From assembly GCF_000722705.1 (NCBI RefSeq), contig NZ_JPFW01000007.1, forward strand, positions 1 to 64,000: a DNA stretch of 64,000 bases, read 5' to 3'. This document shows, piece by piece, positions 16,414 through 25,684 of the stretch (within the stretch, counting starts at the first letter, position 1; every line of letters begins with the position of its first letter). Both the position numbers and the translations under genes were made by a program. The DNA is from Streptococcus mitis. Lineage in GTDB: Bacteria; Bacillota; Bacilli; Lactobacillales; Streptococcaceae. The notes beneath the pieces were generated by a model, which saw nothing but the letters and a program-made list of their open reading frames with translations, made no database searches and was not told the origin of the DNA.

Positions 16414-17259
16414 ATGATGAAAATTAATGATGTACAACAAATCCTCAACATTACAAATTCAGAATGGAATATATATTATGAGTTAATTACCACTAGCCTT
16501 AAGACATCAACTCTTTCACATATGCCTTTCTTCAATCAAATAGACAATGTACAATCTATATCACTTTATTCATTGTATCCATTATTATTTAGAAAAGAAT
16601 TTCAATTATCAGATCAAAATCTGAAAGCATTAATTCCATTCTCTCATAATCACTTTACATCTTTATTTATATTGGACAAGATATATGACTCTCAAAAAGT
16701 CGAAGAACCGATTGATTTATTAATCCTGTTAGAACAATATTCAAAGAACATGATGTTTTTAAGTAATGAAATTCATCCCGATGTTACAGAAAACATATGT
16801 AAGACCTTAACAGGTCTATACAAAGAAAAATATTGCTATCGATACAATCAAATACTTCCTCTTGAAGAAGAAAGACAATACGCTTACGATAAATATTCAT
16901 TTGCTAAAATAGCTTTAAAAGTCTTTCAAAGTAGTTCAAACTTCCCTAAAGAGCAGGCTATTTTAGAAGAATTATATGCATCTCATGACTATTTTGCTTA
17001 TGGTAGACAGATATTAGATGATCTTGAAGATTTTCAACAAGATTATAAAAATAAACAATTTAATATTTATGTAAATAGGTTTCTTATGAAATACAGTGAT
17101 AAAACACTACCAACCTATGATCAAGCTTTATTTAGAGAATTGTTATTAGAATCCAAACAAGCCTTCGAAAATTCTCTAAATAGTCTCTCACTTGAGTTTA
17201 CCTACTGGAAAAATTACATCAACTTCTATTTAACTATTTGCGAGAAATATATAAACTGA
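16414..17259 (+). CDS. Class I isoprenoid-synthase-like protein (possible peptide prenyltransferase)
   Basis: This all-helical, cytoplasmic protein has 281 residues. Two Asp-rich motifs are visible: FILDKIYD (D88, D92) and, about 114 residues later, GRQILDDLEDFQQDYKNKQF (D202, D203, D206). The second is typical of trans-isoprenoid synthases, and the spacing is close to that between their two metal-binding motifs. ComQ of Bacillus, which prenylates a Trp in the ComX pheromone, belongs to this fold. The neighbouring peptide ends in Trp, making a similar reaction plausible. The start follows the exporter stop by one base, with GGAG just upstream; ATG at 16417 is an alternative. The assignment is motif-based only. 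Confidence 0.5.
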   Translation: MMKINDVQQILNITNSEWNIYYELITTSLKTSTLSHMPFFNQIDNVQSISLYSLYPLLFRKEFQLSDQNLKALIPFSHNHFTSLFILDKIYDSQKVEEPIDLLILLEQYSKNMMFLSNEIHPDVTENICKTLTGLYKEKYCYRYNQILPLEEERQYAYDKYSFAKIALKVFQSSSNFPKEQAILEELYASHDYFAYGRQILDDLEDFQQDYKNKQFNIYVNRFLMKYSDKTLPTYDQALFRELLLESKQAFENSLNSLSLEFTYWKNYINFYLTICEKYIN

Positions 17260-17747
17260 AATGAAAGAGATGTTTGATAATTCTTCCGATAAACAATCTA
17301 GGCGCTTATTTCAAAAAACCACTGCCTTCCCCAGACAAACCTGAGGAAAGCAGTGTTTCTTTGAACACCAATTATTCATACATAAGATAAAAATTAGTCA
17401 GAATCGATGTTAAATCAAGCAGAATCTACGCTGATGTAAGAATCCTGCTTGGTTTTTATGTCAAGTATGAATAATTGAGGTTGAAAGTTCTGTAATGGAT
17501 CTAGACATCTATTGTTCCTGAAAATAAAATGCACATACAATAGAGGTGTTAGGATGTTTCATTTGATGACAGCTTCGCCCCCTATAAAATGAAATTCTAG
17601 TATTGTCTATCAACTGGGATATTTTTGTGTTCAAACTAGTTAAGACATTATCACATTCGAATCACAACTAAGACAGGGAATCGTGGCTATCTAGTTTTCA
17701 TATTCTTAAAAAAGTGATAAAATGGTAGGAAGAATTGGAGAGTAGAG
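17260..17747 (+). other. Intergenic region with two terminator hairpins before relA
   Basis: The first hairpin (about 17322-17362) pairs CACTGCCTTCC with GGAAAGCAGTG. The second (about 17414-17457) pairs CAAGCAG with CTGCTTG and ends in GGTTTTTA. Both end the peptide operon. The remaining 290 bases hold no gene I can support. relA has GGAGAG about eight bases before its ATG and a TAAAAT -10-like motif at 17717. Confidence 0.6.
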
Positions 17748-19970
17748 ATGCCAAAAGAAGTGAATTTGACGGGCGATGAGGTTGTCGCTTTAACGCAAAA
17801 ATATTTATCAAAAGAAGATGTCGCTTTTGTCCATAAGGCCTTGGTCTATGCTGTTGAATGCCATAGTGGTCAATATCGTAAATCAGGTGAACCTTATATC
17901 ATTCACCCTATCCAAGTAGCAGGTATTTTAGCCAAGCTCAAGCTGGATGCTGTAACGGTAGCTTGCGGTTTCTTGCATGATGTGGTGGAGGATACAGATG
18001 CGACCTTGGACGATTTGGAAAGAGAGTTTGGTCCTGATGTGCGCGTGATTGTCGATGGGGTTACTAAGCTTGGTAAGGTCGAGTACAAATCAATTGAGGA
18101 GCAATTAGCGGAAAACCACCGCAAGATGCTCATGGCCATGTCTGAGGACATCCGTGTTATTTTGGTCAAACTGTCTGATCGCTTGCACAATATGCGAACC
18201 CTGAAACATCTTCGAAAAGACAAGCAGGAGCGCATTTCCAAAGAAACCATGGAAATCTATGCTCCACTTGCCCATCGTTTGGGGATTTCCAGTGTCAAAT
18301 GGGAATTGGAAGACTTATCTTTCCGTTATCTCAATCCAACGGAGTTTTACAAGATTACCCATATGATGAAGGAAAAGCGCAGAGAGCGTGAAGCCTTGGT
18401 GGATGAGGTGGTCACAAAATTAGAAGACTATACGACAGATCGTCACTTGAAAGGGAAGATTTACGGTCGTCCCAAACATATTTACTCGATTTTCCGCAAA
18501 ATGCAGGATAAGAGAAAACGGTTTGAGGAAATCTATGACCTGATTGCCATTCGTTGTATTTTGGATACCCAAAGTGATGTTTATGCCATGCTTGGTTATG
18601 TGCATGAGCTTTGGAAACCGATGCCTGGTCGCTTTAAAGATTATATCGCTAATCGTAAGGCCAATGGTTACCAGTCTATCCATACGACTGTTTATGGGCC
18701 AAAAGGGCCGATTGAATTCCAGATTCGGACCAAGGCCATGCACGAGGTAGCTGAGTACGGGGTTGCGGCTCACTGGGCTTATAAGAAAGGCATCAAGGGG
18801 CAGGTCAACAGCAAGGAATCAGCCATTGGAATGAACTGGATCAAGGAGATGATGGAGCTCCAAGACCAGGCTGATGATGCTAAGGAATTTGTTGATTCAG
18901 TCAAGGAAAACTATCTGGCAGAGGAGATTTACGTATTTACCCCAGATGGAGCTGTTCGTTCCCTTCCAAAAGATTCAGGACCGATTGACTTTGCCTATGA
19001 AATCCATACCAAAGTTGGGGAAAAAGCAACTGGTGCCAAGGTCAATGGTCGTATGGTTCCACTGACAACCAAGCTCAAGACAGGGGATCAGGTTGAAATT
19101 GTCACCAACCCTAACTCCTTTGGGCCAAGCCGTGATTGGCTTAACATGGTCAAGACCAGCAAGGCGCGCAACAAGATTCGTCAGTTCTTTAAAAACCAAG
19201 ACAAGGAATTGTCTGTTAACAAGGGTCGTGAAATGTTGATGGCTCAGTTCCAAGAAAATGGCTATGTGGCCAATAAATTCATGGACAAGCGTCATATGGA
19301 CCAAGTTCTGCAAAAGACCAGCTACAAGACAGAAGAATCTCTCTTTGCGGCTATTGGTTTTGGCGAAATCGGTGCTATTACTGTCTTTAATCGTCTGACT
19401 GAAAAGGAACGTCGTGAGGAAGAACGTGCCAAGGCCAAGGCTGAAGCAGAAGAACTTGTCAAAGGTGGCGAGATCAAGGTTGAAAATAAAGAAACCCTCA
19501 AAGTCAAGCATGAGGGGGGAGTGGTCATTGAAGGTGCTTCTGGACTCCTTGTGCGGATTGCCAAGTGCTGTAATCCCGTGCCTGGTGATGATATTGTTGG
19601 CTACATTACCAAGGGTCGTGGTGTGGCTATTCACCGTGTGGACTGTATGAACCTGCGTGCTCAAGAAAACTACGAGCAACGCCTTCTTGATGTGGAGTGG
19701 GAAGACCAGTACTCTAGCTCAAATAAAGAGTATATGGCCCATATCGATATCTACGGCCTCAACCGTACAGGGCTGTTGAACGATGTATTGCAAGTTCTCT
19801 CAAACACAACCAAGAATATCTCAACAGTCAACGCCCAACCAACCAAGGATATGAAATTTGCCAATATCCATGTGTCCTTCGGTATTACCAACCTCTCTAC
19901 ACTGACTTCGGTTGTGGACAAGATTAAGAGTGTGCCAGAAGTTTACTCTGTCAAACGGACCAACGGCTAA
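17748..19970 (+). CDS. relA: Bifunctional (p)ppGpp synthetase/hydrolase RelA (Rel)
   Basis: This 740-residue long RSH protein begins with an HD hydrolase domain ([23 protein letters not shown], about residues 40-150). The synthetase domain (about 240-350) carries [23 protein letters not shown] domain (about 390-450), a zinc-finger/CC region with KCCNPVPGD (about 605) and a C-terminal ACT domain complete it. It makes and breaks (p)ppGpp in response to amino-acid starvation on the ribosome. Both catalytic domains look intact. It is followed 29 bases later by dtd. Confidence 0.97.
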   Translation: MPKEVNLTGDEVVALTQKYLSKEDVAFVHKALVYAVECHSGQYRKSGEPYIIHPIQVAGILAKLKLDAVTVACGFLHDVVEDTDATLDDLEREFGPDVRVIVDGVTKLGKVEYKSIEEQLAENHRKMLMAMSEDIRVILVKLSDRLHNMRTLKHLRKDKQERISKETMEIYAPLAHRLGISSVKWELEDLSFRYLNPTEFYKITHMMKEKRREREALVDEVVTKLEDYTTDRHLKGKIYGRPKHIYSIFRKMQDKRKRFEEIYDLIAIRCILDTQSDVYAMLGYVHELWKPMPGRFKDYIANRKANGYQSIHTTVYGPKGPIEFQIRTKAMHEVAEYGVAAHWAYKKGIKGQVNSKESAIGMNWIKEMMELQDQADDAKEFVDSVKENYLAEEIYVFTPDGAVRSLPKDSGPIDFAYEIHTKVGEKATGAKVNGRMVPLTTKLKTGDQVEIVTNPNSFGPSRDWLNMVKTSKARNKIRQFFKNQDKELSVNKGREMLMAQFQENGYVANKFMDKRHMDQVLQKTSYKTEESLFAAIGFGEIGAITVFNRLTEKERREEERAKAKAEAEELVKGGEIKVENKETLKVKHEGGVVIEGASGLLVRIAKCCNPVPGDDIVGYITKGRGVAIHRVDCMNLRAQENYEQRLLDVEWEDQYSSSNKEYMAHIDIYGLNRTGLLNDVLQVLSNTTKNISTVNAQPTKDMKFANIHVSFGITNLSTLTSVVDKIKSVPEVYSVKRTNG

Positions 19971-19999
19971 TTGGCCTAGCTCTTACTAGAAAGGCTATT

Positions 20000-20443
20000 A
20001 TGAAAATCATTATCCAACGGGTTAAAAAAGCCCAAGTCAGTATTCAAGGTCAGGTTCAGGGAAAAATCAATCAGGGACTCTTGTTGCTGGTTGGTGTTGG
20101 ACCAGAGGACCAAGAGGAAGATTTGGACTATGCTGTGAGAAAGCTTGTTAATATGAGGATTTTTTCAGACGCAGAAGGCAAGATGAATCTGTCTGTCAAA
20201 GATATTGAAGGACAAATCCTTTCTATTTCACAGTTTACCCTCTTTGCGGACACCAAGAAAGGCAATCGTCCAGCCTTTACAGGTGCAGCCAAACCAGATA
20301 TGGCATCAGACTTCTATGATGCATTCAATCAAAAATTAGCGCAAGACGTGCCCGTTCAGACAGGCATCTTTGGAGCAGATATGCAGGTTGAGCTGGTCAA
20401 TGACGGACCAGTTACCATTATCCTTGATACGAAAAATAGATGA
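20000..20443 (+). CDS. dtd: D-aminoacyl-tRNA deacylase
   Basis: This 147-residue DTD-family enzyme hydrolyses D-aminoacyl-tRNAs and mischarged glycyl-tRNA(Ala). It shows the SQFTLFAD motif (about residue 77), the [10 protein letters not shown] segment and the C-terminal NDGPVT motif carrying the Gly-cisPro chiral selector. It follows relA closely and is presumably cotranscribed. Confidence 0.95.
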   Translation: MKIIIQRVKKAQVSIQGQVQGKINQGLLLLVGVGPEDQEEDLDYAVRKLVNMRIFSDAEGKMNLSVKDIEGQILSISQFTLFADTKKGNRPAFTGAAKPDMASDFYDAFNQKLAQDVPVQTGIFGADMQVELVNDGPVTIILDTKNR

Positions 20444-20445
20444 GA

Positions 20446-20478
20446 AAGACCAAGCCCGACCGGCTTGGTTTTTCTCAT
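20446..20478. terminator. Terminator shared by dtd and the convergent membrane protein gene
   Basis: CCAAGCC and GGCTTGG form a GC-rich stem after the dtd stop, followed by TTTTTC. The A/T flanks allow termination of both converging transcripts. Confidence 0.75.
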
Positions 20479-20481
20479 CTA

Positions 20482-20895
20482 TCATAAAATATTCCAAAAT
20501 GGAATCGTTTTCTGATAGGCCTTGGGGAAATCTTGTTTTAAGATTTGGCTTATGCGATAGGAAGGGATGAGATGTCCTAGGATTAGGAGAGTTCCCTGAA
20601 GGAAAAGTGGGATACCGCTTAAAAACAGCAAGGAGAGAATGATCAGACTATCCCAGAGGAGGATTTGTAAGGCAAAACGCCAGAATCTTGCTCTAATCTG
20701 GGAATAGAGTTGACTAAAGTGATCACAAAGTTGGTTGGAAAGATAGGTCAATAGCACAGGATGAAAGAAAATGAGCCATCCGCTATAAATCAAAATCCAA
20801 TCCCACGTAAGTCCCTCTTTAAATGTCAAAAATGCCAGCATGATTCCATCGATGATAAGGAGTTGAATGGTTTTGATGGAGATGATGTTTTTCAT
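20482..20895 (-). CDS. Small membrane protein of unknown function (137 aa), paralogue of the next gene
   Basis: Four hydrophobic segments are visible (about residues 8-28, 34-52, 75-95 and 97-115), with a short basic cytoplasmic start. It has the same length and layout as the 20914-21327 product: MKxIxxI start, a central QLYSQI/EIYPQI motif and an ending xFYDKxxxxWxxL or AYQKTIPFWNIL. They are therefore tandem paralogues 18 bases apart. I know no function for the family. Confidence 0.75.
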   Translation of the reverse strand: MKNIISIKTIQLLIIDGIMLAFLTFKEGLTWDWILIYSGWLIFFHPVLLTYLSNQLCDHFSQLYSQIRARFWRFALQILLWDSLIILSLLFLSGIPLFLQGTLLILGHLIPSYRISQILKQDFPKAYQKTIPFWNIL

Positions 20896-20913
20896 GCTAA
20901 AACCTCCTTTTCT

Positions 20914-21327
20914 TTAGAGGCACTCCCACAAAGAAATATGTTTGTCGTAAAAGTCAGTATAGTTTTCTCTTAGGTAGTCAGTCGTCCTATAATATAAAGT
21001 AGAATGACAAGCAGTGACGATTGGTATAAGAGTGAAAAATCGCTGAGAACTAGTGAAGGCTAAAAGGACAAAAAATAGAAAATCAATGGTGAGCACCCCT
21101 AAATAGTAGAAGCGAATCATTTTATTGATTTGAGGATAAATCTCAGCGAATTGATGTTTGAGTCGGACAAGCAAGCGAAATAGCAGGAGTAGCTGAGCAA
21201 GGAGGAAAATAAAACCAGTGAGCAAGAGCCAGTCCAAAGCTGTCTCGGGTCTAGTACTAAAAAATGCAAGTAGTAGCAAATCGATGACTGCAATTGCTGT
21301 AAAATGGATTCTAAAGAGTTTTTTCAT
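20914..21327 (-). CDS. Small membrane protein of unknown function (137 aa)
   Basis: This is a four-segment membrane protein with MKKLFRIHFTAIAVIDLLLL at the start and YDKHISLWECL at the end. It has an AGGGAGG ribosome-binding site. It is first in a two-gene unit with its paralogue at 20482 and is independent of pnuC upstream. The function is unknown. Confidence 0.75.
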   Translation of the reverse strand: MKKLFRIHFTAIAVIDLLLLAFFSTRPETALDWLLLTGFIFLLAQLLLLFRLLVRLKHQFAEIYPQINKMIRFYYLGVLTIDFLFFVLLAFTSSQRFFTLIPIVTACHSTLYYRTTDYLRENYTDFYDKHISLWECL

Positions 21328-21446
21328 GACAAAACCTCCCTCTTCTATCTAGCTTCATTCTACTCCAAAAGAATGGAAGTTACAAGTAAAATGATAAAAA
21401 ATTTTAGTAAGGAGATTCTATTAGATTTCTTTATTTGAGTTCCCTC

Positions 21447-22157
21447 CTATTGTTCCACCTCTTCATCATTCCAGACAAATAAAGCTCCGATTGCATTGAG
21501 GATATAAAAGATGTATTTTCCGATATTGGCGAAGTTTCCTTGAATGCCAGCCTTTGTCAGCTGAACGAAATTGTAAATCAACCAAAAGCCCCATTGAGTT
21601 GTTAGTTTCAATGCGTTCAAAGCATTGGCAATGAGGGACAGTGCGAAGGCAATAGTTGTTACGTAAGCAAGGAGATTCATCTTGCCCCCATAGCCGATAT
21701 AGTTGCTCACAAAGGCAAAGAGGAAGGCGATAATTGAAATGATGATAGCCGCCAATTTTAGATGTTTTTGGCTCATTTGGTTGGGTCTGCCTTCTTGCGA
21801 AACTTCCCATTTCTTAATAGCAAAGGTATAAATGAGGAAGGTGACGGGATAGGTGATGATGGCCGCCTTATTTCCAAGGATATAATCAATGGTGCCAGAC
21901 AAAATGGTATTAATAATACCAAAGTAATTTCCCCATTTGCTTAATTTTCCCGTGAAACGAGTGGACAACATGGAAATCCCAACATTGGTTACGGAAATCA
22001 ATCCAAAGGGTACAAGAGCTGTCCATGGTCCCCAGTCTACAAATTTATCGAGGCGTGAGTTGAGGTAACCAGATGCAATCGCAATCCCAACGACCAAAGC
22101 AACCCCGAAGAGGTCAAACCATTTGGATGTCGCAAAAATTTTTAGTGATTTTTTCAT
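21447..22157 (-). CDS. pnuC: PnuC-family nicotinamide riboside transporter
   Basis: This 236-residue protein has about seven membrane segments. It contains the C-terminal QWGFWLIYNFVQ motif characteristic of PnuC proteins, in which tryptophan and asparagine line the nicotinamide riboside site. It supplies an NAD precursor by facilitated diffusion, trapped by phosphorylation inside. A nicotinamidase gene (pncA) for another NAD salvage route lies at the right edge of the window. It reads in the same direction as psaR but is separated from it by a terminator. Confidence 0.82.
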   Translation of the reverse strand: MKKSLKIFATSKWFDLFGVALVVGIAIASGYLNSRLDKFVDWGPWTALVPFGLISVTNVGISMLSTRFTGKLSKWGNYFGIINTILSGTIDYILGNKAAIITYPVTFLIYTFAIKKWEVSQEGRPNQMSQKHLKLAAIIISIIAFLFAFVSNYIGYGGKMNLLAYVTTIAFALSLIANALNALKLTTQWGFWLIYNFVQLTKAGIQGNFANIGKYIFYILNAIGALFVWNDEEVEQ

Positions 22158-22224
22158 ATGTTAAAATATCTTTCTTCTTTTTTACAAATATTCTACAACT
22201 AAATGAAAGTAAAATCAAATGATA

Positions 22225-22262
22225 GAAATAAAACCCTGAAAATAAAACTTTCAGGGTTGGTG
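22225..22262 (-). terminator. Terminator of psaR
   Basis: On the minus strand AACCCTGAAAG pairs with TTTCAGGGTT, followed by TTATTTC. It sits 15 bases after the psaR stop, between psaR and pnuC. Confidence 0.75.
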
Positions 22263-22276
22263 GGGGACTTGAGAAA

Positions 22277-22927
22277 TTAGTTGATTTTCTCGACATAGAG
22301 TTGTTTGGCAATGTCCATACTAACTTGTAAATCCTCGTCTTTACTGAGGATAGTGAAGGTATTGCTGAAGCCATCAAACTGCTGGACTTGGAGCGGATCA
22401 CCGATGTGAAGTGAGTGCTTATCCAAATAACTGAGAATGTCAAAACTATCGTGCACCCGAGTCAGGCGGTAGGCGCCAGCTTCCTTGATGTCAGCTAGTG
22501 GCAAGTTATTGATTTCAACTAGGAGTTCTCCCTTGGCAGGAATAGTTCCTCCGTGAGGGCAGGTTTTGGGGAATCCTAGTAGTTTATCCAGTCTTTCCAC
22601 GAAGAGGTCAGAGACAGTGTGTTCCAAGACTTCAGCTTCCTCGTGAATCTGGTCACTCGTATAGTCTAAATGATGAACTAGAAAAACTTCAATCAAGCGG
22701 TGTTTACGATAGAGCTCAGAGACCAGTCTGAGGCCGAGGTCAGTCAGTAGATAGCCACATTCCTTGTCTTTGAGGATGAGATTTTCACTTTTCATCCGTT
22801 TAATCATTTCAGTTACGGCAGGGGGAGAGACTTGCATGCGTGTAGCAATTTCTTTGTTGGTGATTTTATGCAGGTTTATGCCGATTTCATAAATACATTT
22901 TAGATAATCTTCTTTATTCGGGGTCAT
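22277..22927 (-). CDS. psaR: Manganese-dependent transcriptional repressor PsaR (DtxR/MntR family)
   Basis: This 216-residue repressor has an N-terminal winged helix (MTPNKEDYLKCIYEIG, SPPAVTEMIKRMKSE). The metal-binding and dimerisation domain carries HRLIEVFLVHHLDY and HEEAEVLEH (about residues 76-102), and a C-terminal SH3-like domain follows. With Mn2+ it represses psaBCA; its candidate operator is at 7531-7554. It is divergent from the phosphoesterase gene at 23039. Confidence 0.93.
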   Translation of the reverse strand: MTPNKEDYLKCIYEIGINLHKITNKEIATRMQVSPPAVTEMIKRMKSENLILKDKECGYLLTDLGLRLVSELYRKHRLIEVFLVHHLDYTSDQIHEEAEVLEHTVSDLFVERLDKLLGFPKTCPHGGTIPAKGELLVEINNLPLADIKEAGAYRLTRVHDSFDILSYLDKHSLHIGDPLQVQQFDGFSNTFTILSKDEDLQVSMDIAKQLYVEKIN

Positions 22928-23038
22928 TCGCTTCCTCTTGTCTAATATCTTTATCTAGTATATCAAAAAAAGCTAGATTTCTCTAGCTGTGACTTTTTAT
23001 GTTATACTTATTGCAAGAGAAAAAACGAGGAGATGAAT

Positions 23039-23881
23039 ATGACAAAAATAGCTCTTCTTTCAGATATTCATGGAAATACCACCGCCTTGGAGGCTGTTTT
23101 GGCAGATGCTCGGCAGCTAGGAGTAGATGAATACTGGCTTTTGGGAGATATTCTCATGCCAGGAACAGGGCGTAGAAGGATTTTGGACTTGTTGGATCAA
23201 CTACCGATTACGGCTAGAGTTTTGGGAAACTGGGAAGACAGTCTGTGGCATGGTGTCCGTAAGGAATTGGATAGTACTCGTCCCAGCCAACGCTATCTCT
23301 TGCGCCAGTGCCAGTATGTTTTAGAGGAAATTTCCCTAGAAGAAATTGAACTGCTCCACAATCAACCTCTCCAGATTCATCGTCAGTTTGGGGATTTGAC
23401 GGTGGGAATTAGCCATCATTTGCCTGATAAGAACTGGGGGCGAGAGTTGATTCATACTGGGGCGCAAGAGGATTTTGACCGCTTGGTGACCAATCCCGCT
23501 TGTGATATTGCTGTTTATGGCCATATTCACCAGCAGTTACTTCGTTACGGGACTGGTGGGCAATTGATTGTCAATCCAGGTTCGATTGGGCAACCTTTCT
23601 TTTTGGATGCCCAGTTGCGGAAGGACTTGCGGGCCCAGTATATGATTTTGGAGTTTGATGACCAGGGCTTGGTAGATATGGACTTCCGACGGGTGGACTA
23701 CGATGTGGCAGCTGAATTGCAGCTAGCTAAAAATCTGAAACTCCCTTATTTTGAGGTTTATTATGAAAGTCTGGTCAATGGTATCCACCATACTCATCAT
23801 CAGGAATTTCTGAGAGAATTGGCCCAGAAAGAGGGCTATGATAGGGAATTAGATGCTTGGTTGAAAAGTGGTAACGATTGA
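23039..23881 (+). CDS. Calcineurin-like metallophosphoesterase
   Basis: This 280-residue protein has the metallophosphatase signature: SDIHGN near the N-terminus, WLLGDILMPG, GNWED, GHIHQQ and NPGSIGQP. Together these give the dimetal ligand set of the YfcE/protein-phosphatase-like group. The substrate is not evident. The ATG at 23039 is chosen over 23033 because the GAGGAG ribosome-binding site ends at 23032, giving normal spacing only for the second ATG. An Rrf2 regulator gene follows. Confidence 0.87.
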   Translation: MTKIALLSDIHGNTTALEAVLADARQLGVDEYWLLGDILMPGTGRRRILDLLDQLPITARVLGNWEDSLWHGVRKELDSTRPSQRYLLRQCQYVLEEISLEEIELLHNQPLQIHRQFGDLTVGISHHLPDKNWGRELIHTGAQEDFDRLVTNPACDIAVYGHIHQQLLRYGTGGQLIVNPGSIGQPFFLDAQLRKDLRAQYMILEFDDQGLVDMDFRRVDYDVAAELQLAKNLKLPYFEVYYESLVNGIHHTHHQEFLRELAQKEGYDRELDAWLKSGND

Positions 23882-23956
23882 CATTACAACTAAAAAGGTT
23901 ATAATAAAAGAAAAAGAAGAGTAGAGGCAGGCTAGCCTCGTAAAAAGGAGAAGAGG

Positions 23957-24394
23957 ATGCAAATTCCAAGTAGATTTACCATTGCGACTCATATGCTGAT
24001 TATTATCGCTCTCAAGGGGAAGGAAAGCAAGGTGACCAGTGACTTTCTGGCTGCTAGTGTCGGGGTTAATCCTGTCATTATCAGAAAAACCTTGTCCCAG
24101 TTGAAGAAGGCAGAGCTGATTTCAGTAGCGCGTGGAACGGGCGGAACAGAGATTGTCAAAGATCTCAAAGATATTAGTCTTTTAGATGTTTATCAGGCGG
24201 TCGAATGCCTAGGTAAGACAGGTCAACTTTTTAGTTTCCATGACAATCCAAATCCAAATTGCCCAGTCGGAGCTCATATTCATGAGGTTTTGGATCAAAA
24301 ATTGGAGAGAATCCAGCTGGCTATGGAGGCTGAACTTGGTCAGACCAGTCTAGAACAAGTCGTGACTGATGCAGAGAGTCGGATGAAGGATTGA
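23957..24394 (+). CDS. Rrf2-family transcriptional regulator
   Basis: This 145-residue protein has an Rrf2 winged helix: MQIPSRFTIATHMLIIIAL start, SVGVNPVIIRKTLSQLKKAELI recognition region and RGTGGTEI wing. Only two cysteines are visible (VECLG and NPNCPVG), so it lacks the three-cysteine [Fe-S] site of IscR/NsrR. It more likely responds to something else or is apo, as in the YwnA-like subgroup. It has an AGAAGAGG ribosome-binding site. Its target is unknown. Confidence 0.87.
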   Translation: MQIPSRFTIATHMLIIIALKGKESKVTSDFLAASVGVNPVIIRKTLSQLKKAELISVARGTGGTEIVKDLKDISLLDVYQAVECLGKTGQLFSFHDNPNPNCPVGAHIHEVLDQKLERIQLAMEAELGQTSLEQVVTDAESRMKD

Positions 24395-24413
24395 TTTCTT
24401 CTTTAAACAAAAC

Positions 24414-24457
24414 AAAAAAGCTTATGAGAAGGTTTTTGCCTTTTCATAAGCTTTTTT
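24414..24457. terminator. Bidirectional terminator between the Rrf2 and DUF2974 genes
   Basis: AAAAAAGCTTATGAGAAGG pairs with CCTTTTCATAAGCTTTTTT across a short T-rich loop, giving a long stem with T-runs on both strands between convergent genes. Confidence 0.9.
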
Positions 24458-25529
24458 ATCTATTTTTCCAGGCTTGGTAACGGGTATCAACCAATAATTG
24501 GGTAAGGCGTCCCATGGTTTCCCTTTCTTCTGGAGTGAGGGATTGCGCTTGGACAAAGAGATGATGAATGTGTTCAATAGCCTTAAAGGAAGACAGGTCA
24601 TTGATGGAGCTAATCCCAGCATCTAGAATGGTGCCAAAGAAGAGGTCGAAGTAGAGCTGGAGTTCCTCGTCAGGGACTGTGGCCATCCATTCCTTGAAGG
24701 TTGTGTCTACTTGTTGGCTATCACTGTTGGTCTTATCCAGTTGGACGAAGTGTCTATCCTCAATCTGCCAACTAAAGGTATCGTGCTGAGCGATGCCACC
24801 CAAGGCAGTGCTATGAACGATGATTTGGTGGGCAGGAATTTCCAGCATCCTACCGATAATGGAACCTTGTGGAATGAAGACCTTGGTTCTATCCATTATC
24901 CTTTGATAACCTTCGGTCTGTGTCAATTCTTGATGGAGACCAGGCGCATCAAAAGTATAGACTTCTGTAATCTGATTTTGCAAGCTTTGCTCAATTTGGC
25001 TAGCAGCATAAATGGCTAGATTTCCTCCCTTGGAATGCCCAGCTAGAATGACTTTTTTCCTAGGGTGGTGGACAAAAAAGTTCTCTAAATAGCATAGGGC
25101 GTGCTTTTGAGCAGGAATTTCCTTCATATAGGTCATGTGGAAATCTTCCTTCCAGCCAATGATACTGTCATCAGTCCCACGAAAGACAATCAGATAGGTA
25201 TCGAGAGTGAGGAGGTAGGTCATAGCCGCAAACTGCTTTTGCAGTTCAGGGTCGATTTCGTTGATAAAATGGGAGAGTTTGCAATTTTTGAAGCGTTTGT
25301 GTTGAGCTAGTTCATCTAATAGCTGGAGGAGATTTTTGCTGGTCAGCATGTTAGGCTCTCTTGGAACCTGAGGTGCCAGGTCTAAAAGTCGCTGAAGACT
25401 TGTTGATACCAGATTATCAAAGGGTAAGTAAGTAGTTTCTGTTAAGGCTAGAATGTCTAATTCATTTAAAGGTAGGTCGTAAAAGGAATCGTATGCGACA
25501 TCTTTCAGATAGTCAAAAATATTGGCCAT
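24456..25529 (-). CDS. DUF2974 (Mbeg1-like) alpha/beta hydrolase
   Basis: This 357-residue lipase-like protein carries the nucleophile elbow GHSKGG (about residue 163). An IVFRGTDD motif (about 115) holds the oxyanion region, as in class 3-type lipases. The catalytic Asp and His are not certain from reading alone. No signal peptide is present, so it is probably cytoplasmic. DUF2974 proteins are common in streptococci, with no well-known substrate. It is transcribed away from the two-component system. Confidence 0.8.
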   Translation of the reverse strand: MANIFDYLKDVAYDSFYDLPLNELDILALTETTYLPFDNLVSTSLQRLLDLAPQVPREPNMLTSKNLLQLLDELAQHKRFKNCKLSHFINEIDPELQKQFAAMTYLLTLDTYLIVFRGTDDSIIGWKEDFHMTYMKEIPAQKHALCYLENFFVHHPRKKVILAGHSKGGNLAIYAASQIEQSLQNQITEVYTFDAPGLHQELTQTEGYQRIMDRTKVFIPQGSIIGRMLEIPAHQIIVHSTALGGIAQHDTFSWQIEDRHFVQLDKTNSDSQQVDTTFKEWMATVPDEELQLYFDLFFGTILDAGISSINDLSSFKAIEHIHHLFVQAQSLTPEERETMGRLTQLLVDTRYQAWKNR

Positions 25530-25684
25530 AGGTGCTCCTTTCTTTTTATTTATCTTATCAAATTTCCCTTAAATTAGCTACTAGGGTTGCCTCACTTTGT
25601 TGGCTAAAAACAAGCTATTTCAAATTCAGTTTCAGACCTTCTAGCCTGGAAAAATCTGTTATAATAATAGAAAAGGAGGAGCGC

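Noticed and set aside
18975-19679. 234-codon open frame on the minus strand inside relA
   Set aside because: It lies wholly within the TGS/zinc-finger part of relA, has no ribosome-binding site or recognisable domain, and follows relA codon structure.
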